Of a DNA stretch of 40,348 bases, positions 15,641 through 23,605 are shown piece after piece; the first letter of the stretch is position 1, and each line of letters begins with the position of its first letter. The DNA is taken from positions 1-40,348 of the forward strand of contig NZ_VUNN01000021.1 in assembly GCF_009695635.1 (NCBI RefSeq), given 5' to 3'. The position numbers and the translations under genes are program-made. The notes beneath the pieces are model-generated. The model saw only the letters and a list, made by a program, of their open reading frames with translations. It had not been told where the DNA came from and did not search any database. Origin of the DNA: Bullifex porci (GTDB lineage: Bacteria > Spirochaetota > Spirochaetia > Sphaerochaetales > Sphaerochaetaceae).

Positions 15641-16330
15641 GATTGTATTTACTTTTACACTAAGGGTTCTTGGAATGAAACAGATAAAATGCTAAGCGCT
15701 GAATTTGAGCCAGCAATATGGAGTGATGAAATTATTTGTGAAATTCAGGATGGGGTAATAAAGCGAAAAACAAAAAATGAAACTCTAGTTGAAAGAGCTC
15801 AATTTGAGATTTGTAATCATAAGTTCTCAACTATTATTAATGATGGCTATGCTTTTACGCTTGTAAATGATTCAAAGTATGGCCTAAGAGCTAAGGATGG
15901 AAAGCTATCACTTAATTTACTTCGTTCTCCGACCTTCCCTGATGAAAGTGCAGATAAATGTGAGCATGAGTTTATATATTCTATATTACCTCATAGAGAT
16001 AATGAATTAATTAATAGTGTAAGGAGTGCTCATAACTTAAATAGACTACCTTTAGTCTATAGAGCAGATTACGCTATGGAAAGGCTCGTTAAGCTATCGA
16101 ATAGCTCTTTAGTTTGTGATTGTATAAAAGTAAGTGAGGATAAAAAGGAGGGTATAGTAGTTAGAATCTATGAGCCATGCGGTAATAGTGTGACTACAAG
16201 CTTAGCTGTTTATTTTTCATATAAAAGAGTTTTTGAGTGTATTTTAATTGAAGGTAACAGAAAAGATGTTGATCTTAACAAGCTTAGCTTTTCGCCTTGT
16301 GAAATAAAAACTTTATACTTTGAAATATAA
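15640..16330 (+). pseudogene. GH38 alpha-mannosidase remnant, C-terminal domain only
   Basis: The frame is open from about 15623 and matches the C-terminal beta-domain of GH38 alpha-mannosidases: FYTKGSWNETDKMLSAEFEP (typically DWxERHKLLKVxFP), then HEFIYSILPHRDN, then NSSLVCDCIKVSEDKKEGIV and VRIYEPCGN, ending SFSPCEIKTLYFEI. A full enzyme is about 800-1000 residues; here only about 220 remain and the catalytic N-terminal barrel is absent. An internal ATG at 15689 would allow a 213-residue product, but it has no Shine-Dalgarno. It lies head to head with the AraC remnant. The 3' end and terminator look intact, so the loss came from the 5' side. Confidence 0.8.
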
Positions 16331-16336
16331 AATAAA

Positions 16337-16369
16337 AGTCTCCATGTGGGATGCTAAAACATGGAGACT
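16337..16369. terminator. Bidirectional terminator between the mannosidase remnant and hpt
   Basis: An 11-bp perfect stem (AGTCTCCATGT at 16337-16347, ACATGGAGACT at 16359-16369). T-rich sequence follows on the plus strand (CGTTTTCTT) and TTTTATTTTA on the minus strand, so it could serve both convergent units. Confidence 0.8.
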
Positions 16370-16530
16370 CGTTTTCTTATTTGGAAAGAATTACGCATGG
16401 TGCTGTTTGCGCTCAATCTACACCCATTGTTAAAATTTATACTGCTTTAGCTAGTAATGCAAGTAATATTTTTTTGCTACACCTAACTTTAATTACGTCA
16501 AAAACGCAAATTAAGCGTTTAAATAGGGCT
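16370..16530. other. Gene-free stretch with a weak minus-strand terminator
   Basis: No coding pattern was recognised. A 6-bp inverted repeat (AAACGC at 16502-16507, GCGTTT at 16515-16520), read on the minus strand, is followed by TTTGACG and may be the proximal terminator of hpt. Confidence 0.4.
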
Positions 16531-16875
16531 TTAAGCTTCTTCTTCCTTCTGTAATATCTCAGAAATTTTATTATATTCATTCTTTAAGACTTCGAAGGAA
16601 GTGCTAATCTTTCCACTTTTTGCATCTTCGAGAATAGCTGCATATTTTACTAAATCTGTTAGTCCAAGCTTCTCACCAGTCTTCTTAACCTTGTGTGCAC
16701 ACTTTTTAATTAGCTCTTCATCATTTTGCTCTACAGCACTCTCAAGAGCTGTAAAGTTACAATCTGTAATAAATGATTCTAGCTTTTTTCTAACTTCGCT
16801 AGTATCTCCGCAGAAATCTTCAATAACGTTGTCATAATCCATGCCAATACGGCTTGCAATTGCTTTAATGTTCAT
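16531..16875 (-). CDS. Histidine phosphotransfer (Hpt) domain protein
   Basis: The 114-residue protein is a single Hpt domain: a helical bundle with AHKVKKTGEKLGL around residue 60, where H61 is the likely phospho-acceptor. The residues after it (KVKKTG) fit the family pattern HxxKGxxxxxG apart from T in place of the small residue. It would pass phosphate between a hybrid histidine kinase and a response regulator. No partner kinase or receiver gene is in the window, so the phosphorelay is encoded elsewhere. The gene is monocistronic and has no Shine-Dalgarno; its -10 box ends 7 nt before the ATG. Confidence 0.85.
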   Translation of the reverse strand: MNIKAIASRIGMDYDNVIEDFCGDTSEVRKKLESFITDCNFTALESAVEQNDEELIKKCAHKVKKTGEKLGLTDLVKYAAILEDAKSGKISTSFEVLKNEYNKISEILQKEEEA

Positions 16876-16882
16876 GAAGAAA

Positions 16883-16910
16883 ATTTTAGAAAAAAGGCGT
16901 GAAAAGTCAA
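16883..16910 (-). promoter_or_regulatory. Promoter of hpt, probably leaderless
   Basis: On the minus strand: TTGACT (16905-16910), 16 bp, TAAAAT (16883-16888). Seven bases separate the -10 box from the ATG at 16875. Confidence 0.6.
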
Positions 16911-16930
16911 CTTACTTTTGATAAAAAGAT

Positions 16931-16965
16931 TAAAAAGAGGGTGCCACAGCAACAATGACACCCTC
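16931..16965 (-). terminator. Terminator of the NSS transporter operon
   Basis: GAGGGTG (16937-16943) and CACCCTC (16959-16965) form a 7-bp stem. On the minus strand it is followed by TTTTTAATC. Confidence 0.82.
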
Positions 16966-16992
16966 AAAATTTCCCTCATTAGGATATGAGTA

Positions 16993-17020
16993 AGTGTGAC
17001 CTTATCCCCTCAGTCACACT
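16993..17020. repeat. Inverted repeat AGTGTGAC/GTCACACT downstream of the NSS genes
   Basis: An 8-bp perfect stem with a 12-nt loop lies between the second NSS gene and its terminator. It has no T-run. It may stabilise the mRNA 3' end or be a protein site. Confidence 0.6.
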
Positions 17021-17057
17021 AAATAATGCAAAATATTTTGAGATAATTATTATAACA

Positions 17058-18431
17058 TTAAAATAGTTTATCCCAAATACCTTTTATCATAATAAATAGC
17101 ACAATAATAGGAATTATATAAGATAAATAAAAGCGTAGAAGATTAGAAATTTTAAGACCTTTACCCTTATTTATCTCTTTGAGTGCATTTTCAAATCCCC
17201 ACCCGGATGATCTAGTACAAAATAGAATAAAAAGTAGTGAGCCAAATGGTAGCAAGAGATTTGAAACTATAAAATCCTCTAAATCTAAAATATTGCTTCC
17301 CTCTCCAAATGGCTGAATTGAAGAAAGAACGTTAAATCCTAAAATACATGGAAGTGATAGCACTATTAGTAAAATTGTATTTACTACACATGCTTTAGTT
17401 CTAGAGTAGTGTTTTACATCAATCCAGTAGCTTATGATATTTTCACATACTGCTATTATCGTTGATAGGGCTGCAAAGGACATGAATAAAAAGAAAAGGG
17501 ATGCCCAAATCCTTCCTCCAGTCATCTTTGAAAAGATATTTGGTAGTGTGATGAATAATAACGATGGACCTTGTCCTACAGAAACTCCATATGAGAAGCA
17601 TGCTGGGAAGATAATCAAGCCAGCTGTTATAGCAACGAAGGTATCGAGCGCAATTATTCTAGCACTCTCTCCTCCCAAGGATCTTTCATCATCTATGTAG
17701 GAGCCAAATATACTCATTGCTCCAATTCCAACTGAGAGTGTAAAGAAGGCTTGGCCTAAGGCTTCATATAAAATTGTAGAAAAGCCAATCTCCTTCATCG
17801 ACTTAAAATTCGGTATCAAGTAGAACTTTAAGCCCTCAGCAGTTCCAGGAAGTGTTAATGAGTGAATAGTAAGCAAAAGCATAATGAAAAGTAGAGCAAG
17901 CATTATGTATTTTGTTATCTTCTCAACTCCATTTTTTAGTCCGATTGCAACTACACTCATACTAATTACTACAACAGCCACCATCCAAGTAATTTGTTTA
18001 GTTGGGTTAGCTACTAATGCTGAGAAGAATGTGTTAACACCCTCTGCTGTAATATTATTAAACTCTCCTTTAGCTGCAGAGATAAAGTAATAAAATATCC
18101 ACCCTGCAATTGTAGTGTAGAACATTAGTAGAACGTAGTTACCTATTACAGCTAATGGTCCATATAGATGCCATTTTGAGCCCTTTCTCTCAAGAGTCTT
18201 TAAGCTTAGTGCGATATTTTGTTTACTACCTCTACCGATAGCAAACTCCATTGCCATAACAGGAAGACCTAATAAGACTAGGAAGATTAGATAAATTAAT
18301 ACAAACCCAGCTCCTCCGTTTTTCCCTGTGATAAATGGAAAGCGCCAAACATTTCCAAGTCCAATTGCACATCCTGCAGATAGTAGAATAAATCCTAATC
18401 TACTACTTAATGTTTCCCTTTTATTTTCCAT
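17058..18431 (-). CDS. NSS/SNF-family Na+-dependent transporter, copy 1
   Basis: This 457-residue, roughly 11-12 helix symporter belongs to the neurotransmitter:sodium symporter family (LeuT-like), which imports amino acids or related amines with Na+. The first helix carries the signature SRLGFILLSAGCAIGLGNVWRFP, split around the unwound Na+ site, followed by NGGAGFVLIYLIFLVLLG. GEGSNILDLEDFIVSNLLLP near the end is typical of bacterial members. I start at ATG 18431 (TTGAGGG upstream), 8 bp after the stop of copy 2, rather than at a TTG four codons earlier. Substrate is unknown. It is a tandem duplicate of the next gene. Confidence 0.9.
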   Translation of the reverse strand: MENKRETLSSRLGFILLSAGCAIGLGNVWRFPFITGKNGGAGFVLIYLIFLVLLGLPVMAMEFAIGRGSKQNIALSLKTLERKGSKWHLYGPLAVIGNYVLLMFYTTIAGWIFYYFISAAKGEFNNITAEGVNTFFSALVANPTKQITWMVAVVVISMSVVAIGLKNGVEKITKYIMLALLFIMLLLTIHSLTLPGTAEGLKFYLIPNFKSMKEIGFSTILYEALGQAFFTLSVGIGAMSIFGSYIDDERSLGGESARIIALDTFVAITAGLIIFPACFSYGVSVGQGPSLLFITLPNIFSKMTGGRIWASLFFLFMSFAALSTIIAVCENIISYWIDVKHYSRTKACVVNTILLIVLSLPCILGFNVLSSIQPFGEGSNILDLEDFIVSNLLLPFGSLLFILFCTRSSGWGFENALKEINKGKGLKISNLLRFYLSYIIPIIVLFIMIKGIWDKLF

Positions 18432-18439
18432 AATAACCC

Positions 18440-19810
18440 TCAAATTAATTTATCTAAGATACCCTTTGCCATGATAATTGCTATCAATATAGGTACTATA
18501 TATGAGACATAAAATTTTGCTTTAGAAGGGAATTTTAATCCTTCTCCTTTATTTGCTTCCTTTAAAAAGCTATCCCAACCCCAACCAGATTTTCTAGTAA
18601 CAAAGAGAACAAATAATAAGCAACCGAGTGGAAGCATTATATTAGAAACTATAAAATCCTCTAGGTCTAAAATATTACTTCCCTCTCCAAATGGTTGAAT
18701 TGAAGAAAGAATGTTAAAGCCTAAAATACACGGAAGTGATAGTACTAATATTAAAATATAGTTAATTAAGCACGCCTTCCTTCTGCTCATCTTCTTTACA
18801 TCAATCCAATAGCTGATAATATTTTCAAATACAGCAATTAATGTTGATAGAGCAGCAAATGACATAAATAAAAAGAACAAGGATGCCCAAATCCTTCCAC
18901 CCTTCATCTGAGAAAATATATTTGGAAGTGTGATAAATAGTAGAGAAGGTCCTTGGTCTGGTGCAACGTCATAAGAAAAGCATGCTGGGAAAATAATAAT
19001 TCCTGCTGTTATTGCAACGAAGGTATCGAGTGCAATAATTCTTACACTTTCTCCAGCTAGAGAGTGCTTATCATCGATGTAGGAACCAAAAATTGCCATT
19101 GATCCTATTCCAACTGAGAGTGTAAAGAAGGCTTGCCCTAAGGCTTCATATAGTATTGTGAAAAAGCCGATTTCTTTCATCGACTTAAAGTTAGGTATCA
19201 AGTAGAACTTTAAGCCCTCAGCAGTTCTAGAAAGTGTTAATGAGTGAATAGTAAGCAAAAGCATAATGAAAAGTAGAGTAAGCATTATGTATTTAGTAAT
19301 TCTCTCAACACCCTTCTCAAGTCCAATAGCTACTACAAGCATTGAAATTGATACTGCGACTGCCATCCAAATTGTTTGCTTCAAAGGATTAGCTGTTAAA
19401 GAAGAAAAAACTTTAGCAATATCAGTTGTATCAAGATTATCAAAGGTGCCAACTAAAGATGAGATGAAATATGAGATTATCCAGCCTGCAATACATGAGT
19501 AGAACATAATTAATATATAATTTCCAACTATTGCAGTTGGACCCCAAAGATGCCATTTAGCTCCTTGTTTTTCTAATTTTTCTAATCCATTACCTATACT
19601 TTGTTTACTACCTCTACCGATTGAAAATTCAATTGTCATCATCGGTAGTCCTAATAGAATTAGAAAAATTAGGTATATTAATACAAACCCAGCACCTCCA
19701 TTTTTTCCTACGATATATGGAAAGCGCCAAACATTCCCAAGTCCAATTGCACATCCTGCAGAGAGTAGAATAAAGCCTAATCTACTACCTAATGTTTCCC
19801 TTTTATACAT
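18440..19810 (-). CDS. NSS/SNF-family Na+-dependent transporter, copy 2
   Basis: A 456-residue paralogue of copy 1 and first in the two-gene operon, with the same LeuT-like signature (SRLGFILLSAGCAIGLGNVW). The centre and C-terminal parts (KFYLIPNFKSMKEIGF, YEALGQAFFTLSVGIG, GGRIWASLFFLFMSFAAL) are almost identical to copy 1, while residues about 95-170 and the last 60 differ much more. GGAAG precedes the ATG by about 8 nt. The two genes may have different substrates, since the diverged segments include outer helices and loops, but this cannot be read from sequence alone. Confidence 0.9.
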   Translation of the reverse strand: MYKRETLGSRLGFILLSAGCAIGLGNVWRFPYIVGKNGGAGFVLIYLIFLILLGLPMMTIEFSIGRGSKQSIGNGLEKLEKQGAKWHLWGPTAIVGNYILIMFYSCIAGWIISYFISSLVGTFDNLDTTDIAKVFSSLTANPLKQTIWMAVAVSISMLVVAIGLEKGVERITKYIMLTLLFIMLLLTIHSLTLSRTAEGLKFYLIPNFKSMKEIGFFTILYEALGQAFFTLSVGIGSMAIFGSYIDDKHSLAGESVRIIALDTFVAITAGIIIFPACFSYDVAPDQGPSLLFITLPNIFSQMKGGRIWASLFFLFMSFAALSTLIAVFENIISYWIDVKKMSRRKACLINYILILVLSLPCILGFNILSSIQPFGEGSNILDLEDFIVSNIMLPLGCLLFVLFVTRKSGWGWDSFLKEANKGEGLKFPSKAKFYVSYIVPILIAIIMAKGILDKLI

Positions 19811-19896
19811 TACTTACTTCCATTTGTTATAATTTTAATTATGTAAGACAATAGTGTAGCATGAGTAACATATAGAAACAAGGCTAAGAAAAGTAA

Positions 19897-19915
19897 TGCC
19901 GAGGTTTACTCGGCA
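19897..19915 (-). terminator. Probable terminator of gdhA-DUF1846
   Basis: TGCCGAG (19897-19903) and CTCGGCA (19909-19915) form a 7-bp GC-rich stem. On the minus strand it is followed by ATTACTTTTC, a weak T-run. Confidence 0.65.
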
Positions 19916-19924
19916 ACTATTAAG

Positions 19925-21439
19925 TTAAGGATTATAAATATTTTTTGTCGGGAACTTAGGCTCAGCAGTTACATTCATGCCTAATTTTCTAAGTCCTATT
20001 AAGTCTCCAGCTGAAGGTATGTGAGAAAAATGAACCTCTGAACCCTTTAATTCAGGAAGCTTATTCATTGCCTTTTCTGCATACTTGTTACTTGTTGCAC
20101 TCATAGCAAGGCAAATTAATATCTCATCAATGTTTAGAGATACTCCTCTACCTGTAAGGATATCACGCTTCATCCGTGTGATACTTTCAATTACTTCTGG
20201 AGAGATTAAGTTTATTTCTTGATCAATATCAGAAAGCTTTTTTAGTGCATTTAGAATGAGAGCGGAGCCTGCATGCATTATCTCTGAGTTATGAGCTGTA
20301 ACAATAGTTGAATCATTAATTTCTATTGCAGCAGCACAAACTGTACCCTTGTTTCCCTTGAGAGAACGAGAAATTGCACTATCAAGGGCAAGCTTACAGG
20401 CAGGTACTACCTTTCTATCCTCTGGAACAAGGCCTGCTTTATCCATTATAGCCTTTGCTCTCATGATGCATTCATCACTGCAAAGACCTGAAGCATAATC
20501 CATTTGAGCACGGAAGAATCTTCTAATAATTTCTTGCTTTCCAGCTTCTTTACAAACCTCATCATCTATTATGCCAAAGCCAATACGGTTAACGCCCATA
20601 TCGGTTGGAGATTTATAGATACTCTTTCCAGTAATTTTAGTTAGGATTGCAGATAAAAGAGGGAAGGCCTCAATATCTCTATTATAGTTAACTGCGACCT
20701 TATTATATGCATCTAAATGGAAGTGGTCGATTAAGTTGTAATCGCCAATATCTAGGGTTGCAGCTTCATAAGCAATATTTACTGGATGCTGAAGCGGTAG
20801 ATTCCAAACCGGAAATGTTTCAAATTTTGAATATGTACTTTTTATTCCAGCCTTAGACTCATGGTAAAGCTGACTTAAGCAGGTAGCAAGCTTACCACTG
20901 CCTGGACCTGGAGCTGTTACTAATACTATAGGCTTATCGGTAGGGATATAGCTATTCTTTCCATATCCCTCATCCGATACTATTACATCAACATTTGATG
21001 GGTAGCCAGGTGTTGCAGAGTGGGTAAATACATTAATACCCTTACTCTCAAGCTTTTTCTTAAAGAGTACTGCAGCACTCTGACCTGCGAATCTAGTAAT
21101 GACAACATTATGGCATCTTAAGCCATAGGAGGCAAAGTCATCGATCATCTTGAAAACATCACTGTCATAGCTGATACCGAAATCTGTTCTGATTTTCCTT
21201 CTCTCGATATCTCCTGCATAGATACAGATGATCACATCAATCTTATCCTTTAGGCTTTCAAATACCTTCATCTTTATTGAAGGATCGAAACCAGGAAGTA
21301 CACGAGCTGCATGGTAGTCAAAGAGTAACTTACCGCCACACTCAATGTAGAGCTTTCCTTCACTATTATTTACGCGATCAAGGATGAACCTTGCCTGCTC
21401 CTCAATGTACTTTTTGTTGTCAAAACCAATCTTTTTCAT
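19925..21439 (-). CDS. DUF1846 family protein
   Basis: The 504-residue cytoplasmic protein matches my recollection of DUF1846 in length and N-terminus (KKIGFDNKKYIEEQARFI, then ECGGKLLFDYHAARVLPGFD). A glycine-rich loop, LVTAPGPGSGKLATCLSQL (about residues 172-190), resembles a P-loop and may bind a nucleotide. The family is conserved in Firmicutes and some spirochaetes and its function is not established to my knowledge. It lies 7 bp after gdhA in the same operon, so a link to nitrogen or amino-acid metabolism is plausible but inferred. Confidence 0.82.
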   Translation of the reverse strand: MKKIGFDNKKYIEEQARFILDRVNNSEGKLYIECGGKLLFDYHAARVLPGFDPSIKMKVFESLKDKIDVIICIYAGDIERRKIRTDFGISYDSDVFKMIDDFASYGLRCHNVVITRFAGQSAAVLFKKKLESKGINVFTHSATPGYPSNVDVIVSDEGYGKNSYIPTDKPIVLVTAPGPGSGKLATCLSQLYHESKAGIKSTYSKFETFPVWNLPLQHPVNIAYEAATLDIGDYNLIDHFHLDAYNKVAVNYNRDIEAFPLLSAILTKITGKSIYKSPTDMGVNRIGFGIIDDEVCKEAGKQEIIRRFFRAQMDYASGLCSDECIMRAKAIMDKAGLVPEDRKVVPACKLALDSAISRSLKGNKGTVCAAAIEINDSTIVTAHNSEIMHAGSALILNALKKLSDIDQEINLISPEVIESITRMKRDILTGRGVSLNIDEILICLAMSATSNKYAEKAMNKLPELKGSEVHFSHIPSAGDLIGLRKLGMNVTAEPKFPTKNIYNP

Positions 21440-21446
21440 TTTCTAA

Positions 21447-22802
21447 TCAAACGTAACCCTGTGCAATCATAGCTTCAGAGACTTTGAGGAAGCTTGCAAT
21501 ATTTGCACCATCAACAAAGTTATTATGCTCTGAATACTTGTCTGCAGCAGAAGAGATACTATCATAGATGCCTTTCATGATCTGTTGTAGCTTCTGATCT
21601 ACCTCTTCACTTGTCCACTTGAGGCGCATAGAGTTCTGGCACATTTCAAGACCAGATACTGCAACACCACCAGCGTTAGCTGCCTTAGCAGGAGCGAGTA
21701 ATACACCATTTTCAAGGAATATTTTCTCTGCCTCTGCCTGACATGGCATATTAGCACCTTCTCCTATTAATTGTATACCATTATTAACTAGGTTCTTTGC
21801 ATCTGCAACTGTGATTTCATTCTGAGTTGCACAAGGGAAAGCATAATCAGCCTTGATATCCCAAATTGGATTTGGCTTAGATGTATCACGAGCGATATAC
21901 TCAACGTTATACTTTTCAGCATATTCGTGGATTCTACCTCTCTTAACGTTCTTAAGCTGCTTTACATATGCAAGCTTCTCTGGTGTGATACCACTTGGGT
22001 CATAAATCATACCGTTAGAGTCAGAAAGTGTTACAACCTTTGCACCTAATGAGTTGAGCTTTTCAACTGTGAACTGAGCAACGTTACCACTACCAGATAC
22101 TAGACATTCCTTACCTTCAAGTGTCTTACCTTCACCCTTAAGGATGTAGTCTGAGAGGTAAACAAGGCCATAGCCTGTAGCTTCTGGTCTAATTAAAGAA
22201 CCACCATAGGTCTGTCCCTTACCAGTTAATACGCCCTCAAAGCGGTTTGTAAGTCTCTTATACTGACCAAATAGGAAGCCAATTTCTCTTCCGCCAACAC
22301 CGATATCACCTGCTGGTACGTCTGTGTTAGGTCCAATGTGTCTATAAAGCTCTGTCATGAAGCTCTGGCAGAAGCGCATTACTTCAGCATCACTCTTTCC
22401 CTTTGGATTGAAGTCAGAGCCACCCTTACCACCACCCATTGGGAGACCTGTAAGAGCATTTTTGAAAACCTGTTCAAAAGCTAAGAACTTCATGATTGAA
22501 AGGTTTACAGAAGGGTGTAATCTTAAGCCACCTTTATATGGGCCGATAGCTGAAGACTGCTGAATTCTAAAGCCTCTGTTAATCTGAACGCGACCTTCGT
22601 CATCAATCCAAGGAACGCGGAAGATAACTGCTCTTTCTGGTTCAACCATTCTCTCGAGAATCTTGTGATATGTTACTTCTGGGAGCTCATCAATAATCTT
22701 ATCCATTGAAAGTAAGAATGTGTAAACTGCCTGCTGGAACTCTTTCTGGTCTGGATCAAGCTGGCATACGCGCTTATAAACGCTTTCTGTAACTTCATGC
22801 AT
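21447..22802 (-). CDS. gdhA: NADP-type glutamate dehydrogenase
   Basis: GdhA makes glutamate from 2-oxoglutarate and ammonium with NAD(P)H. The 451 residues match the hexameric bacterial enzyme in length. LPMGGGKGGSDFNPKGKSDA contains the catalytic lysine region, TDVPAGDIGVGGREIGFLFG follows, and the dinucleotide fold begins at CLVSGSGNVAQFTVEKL. ANAGGVAVSGLEMCQNSMR is near the C-terminus. AAGGAG stands 9 nt before the ATG. Codon bias is toward the highly expressed set, as in cstA. It is followed after 7 bp by the DUF1846 gene. Confidence 0.95.
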   Translation of the reverse strand: MHEVTESVYKRVCQLDPDQKEFQQAVYTFLLSMDKIIDELPEVTYHKILERMVEPERAVIFRVPWIDDEGRVQINRGFRIQQSSAIGPYKGGLRLHPSVNLSIMKFLAFEQVFKNALTGLPMGGGKGGSDFNPKGKSDAEVMRFCQSFMTELYRHIGPNTDVPAGDIGVGGREIGFLFGQYKRLTNRFEGVLTGKGQTYGGSLIRPEATGYGLVYLSDYILKGEGKTLEGKECLVSGSGNVAQFTVEKLNSLGAKVVTLSDSNGMIYDPSGITPEKLAYVKQLKNVKRGRIHEYAEKYNVEYIARDTSKPNPIWDIKADYAFPCATQNEITVADAKNLVNNGIQLIGEGANMPCQAEAEKIFLENGVLLAPAKAANAGGVAVSGLEMCQNSMRLKWTSEEVDQKLQQIMKGIYDSISSAADKYSEHNNFVDGANIASFLKVSEAMIAQGYV

Positions 22803-23283
22803 TGTAGTTTTCTCCTTGGGAGAAGATAACTGTGTCGTTGTGTTATTTTCCTTCCCGCCGATAATATAGACGAAAAAAAGTCAATTTGAAAAGAGTTATT
22901 AATGAATAAATTGTGAATAAAAATGCACCATTGTGCATAAAAATTTTTAAAATTATTTCATGATAATAAAATTTTTCTTAATGAGATTAGTAAATCATCA
23001 AAAAATAAAAATAAAAATGAAGAAATCATAAATAAAATTTTTTTTATTTATATTTACTTAAAATATTGATTTATAATTCTATTGAAGAGCTTTGTGCTAT
23101 TGTTACACACAATACCAATTATATTGGAAGCAAATACAACATATTAGAAAAAAATCTTACCTAAGATTTATTAAATGCAAAATTTATACTTTTTAACATT
23201 GTTAAGATACCTTTATCAATAATAGGAAGAAATCAATGTGATACAATTTACCATATAAACAATAAGTGAGATTAAGTTGTTTT
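22803..23283. other. 481-bp AT-rich region without a recognisable intact gene
   Basis: This stretch separates gdhA from the cas1 remnant and is very AT-rich. It contains a small hairpin (ATGCAC/GTGCAT around 22923-22938) with T-rich sequence on the minus-strand side. A short open stretch at 23108-23148 translates to NTNYIGSKYNIL, which recalls the start of D12-class adenine methyltransferases but is too short to call. The first roughly 100 bp should include the gdhA promoter; TATTAT is present on the minus strand but without a well-spaced -35 box. Confidence 0.5.
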
Positions 23284-23521
23284 ATGGAAAGAGTAACTGA
23301 ACTAAAATCAATAATACATTCAAAAAGAGCTAATTTGTATTATTTAGAAAAATGTAGGGGTAATGGTAAAAGATGGGAGAGCAGTATATTTATCTGAGGA
23401 ATCAAAACAGCTTGATTATTGGAATATACCTATTGCTAATACAACTGTAATTATTCTTGGAACTGGGACATCAATAACAAATTCCGCTGGTGTTTTGATT
23501 AGAAAAATGGAAATAGGTTAA
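23284..23521 (+). pseudogene. cas1: Type I-F cas1 remnant, N-terminal part, frameshifted and truncated
   Basis: The ATG at 23284 opens with LKSIIHSKRANLYYLEKCR, the well-conserved N-terminus of type I-F Cas1. At the run GGGG (23357-23360) the frame is shifted by one extra G. Reading on in the corrected frame gives VMVKDGRAVYLSEES and then DYWNIPIANTTVIILGTGTS. The usual next block (about ITQAAMRELARAGVLVGF) is shortened to ITNSAGVLIRKMEIG, then TAA at 23519-23521. About 78 of roughly 320 residues remain, without the active-site region, so the integrase is dead. No cas2-3, Cascade or cas6f gene is present between it and the array. In canonical I-F loci cas1 is the first gene of the cas operon and the array follows the last gene, so a deletion probably joined the two. 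Confidence 0.85.
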
Positions 23522-23605
23522 GATGAATCATTAGCACGATTAAAGGGTATTAGATAGTTTTTTAATTTTCTAGCGTAGGAAAGGATTTAATCAAAAAAAA
23601 CTACA

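Noticed and set aside
23097-23163. Possible relic of a D12-class adenine methyltransferase (NTNYIGSKYNIL)
   Set aside because: Only about 12 residues resemble the family N-terminus and stops follow at once; too short to support.
23522-23557. Short open stretch DESLARLKGIR between the cas1 remnant and the array, possibly the end of another cas gene
   Set aside because: In frame with the cas1 remnant, but 11 codons do not identify a protein.
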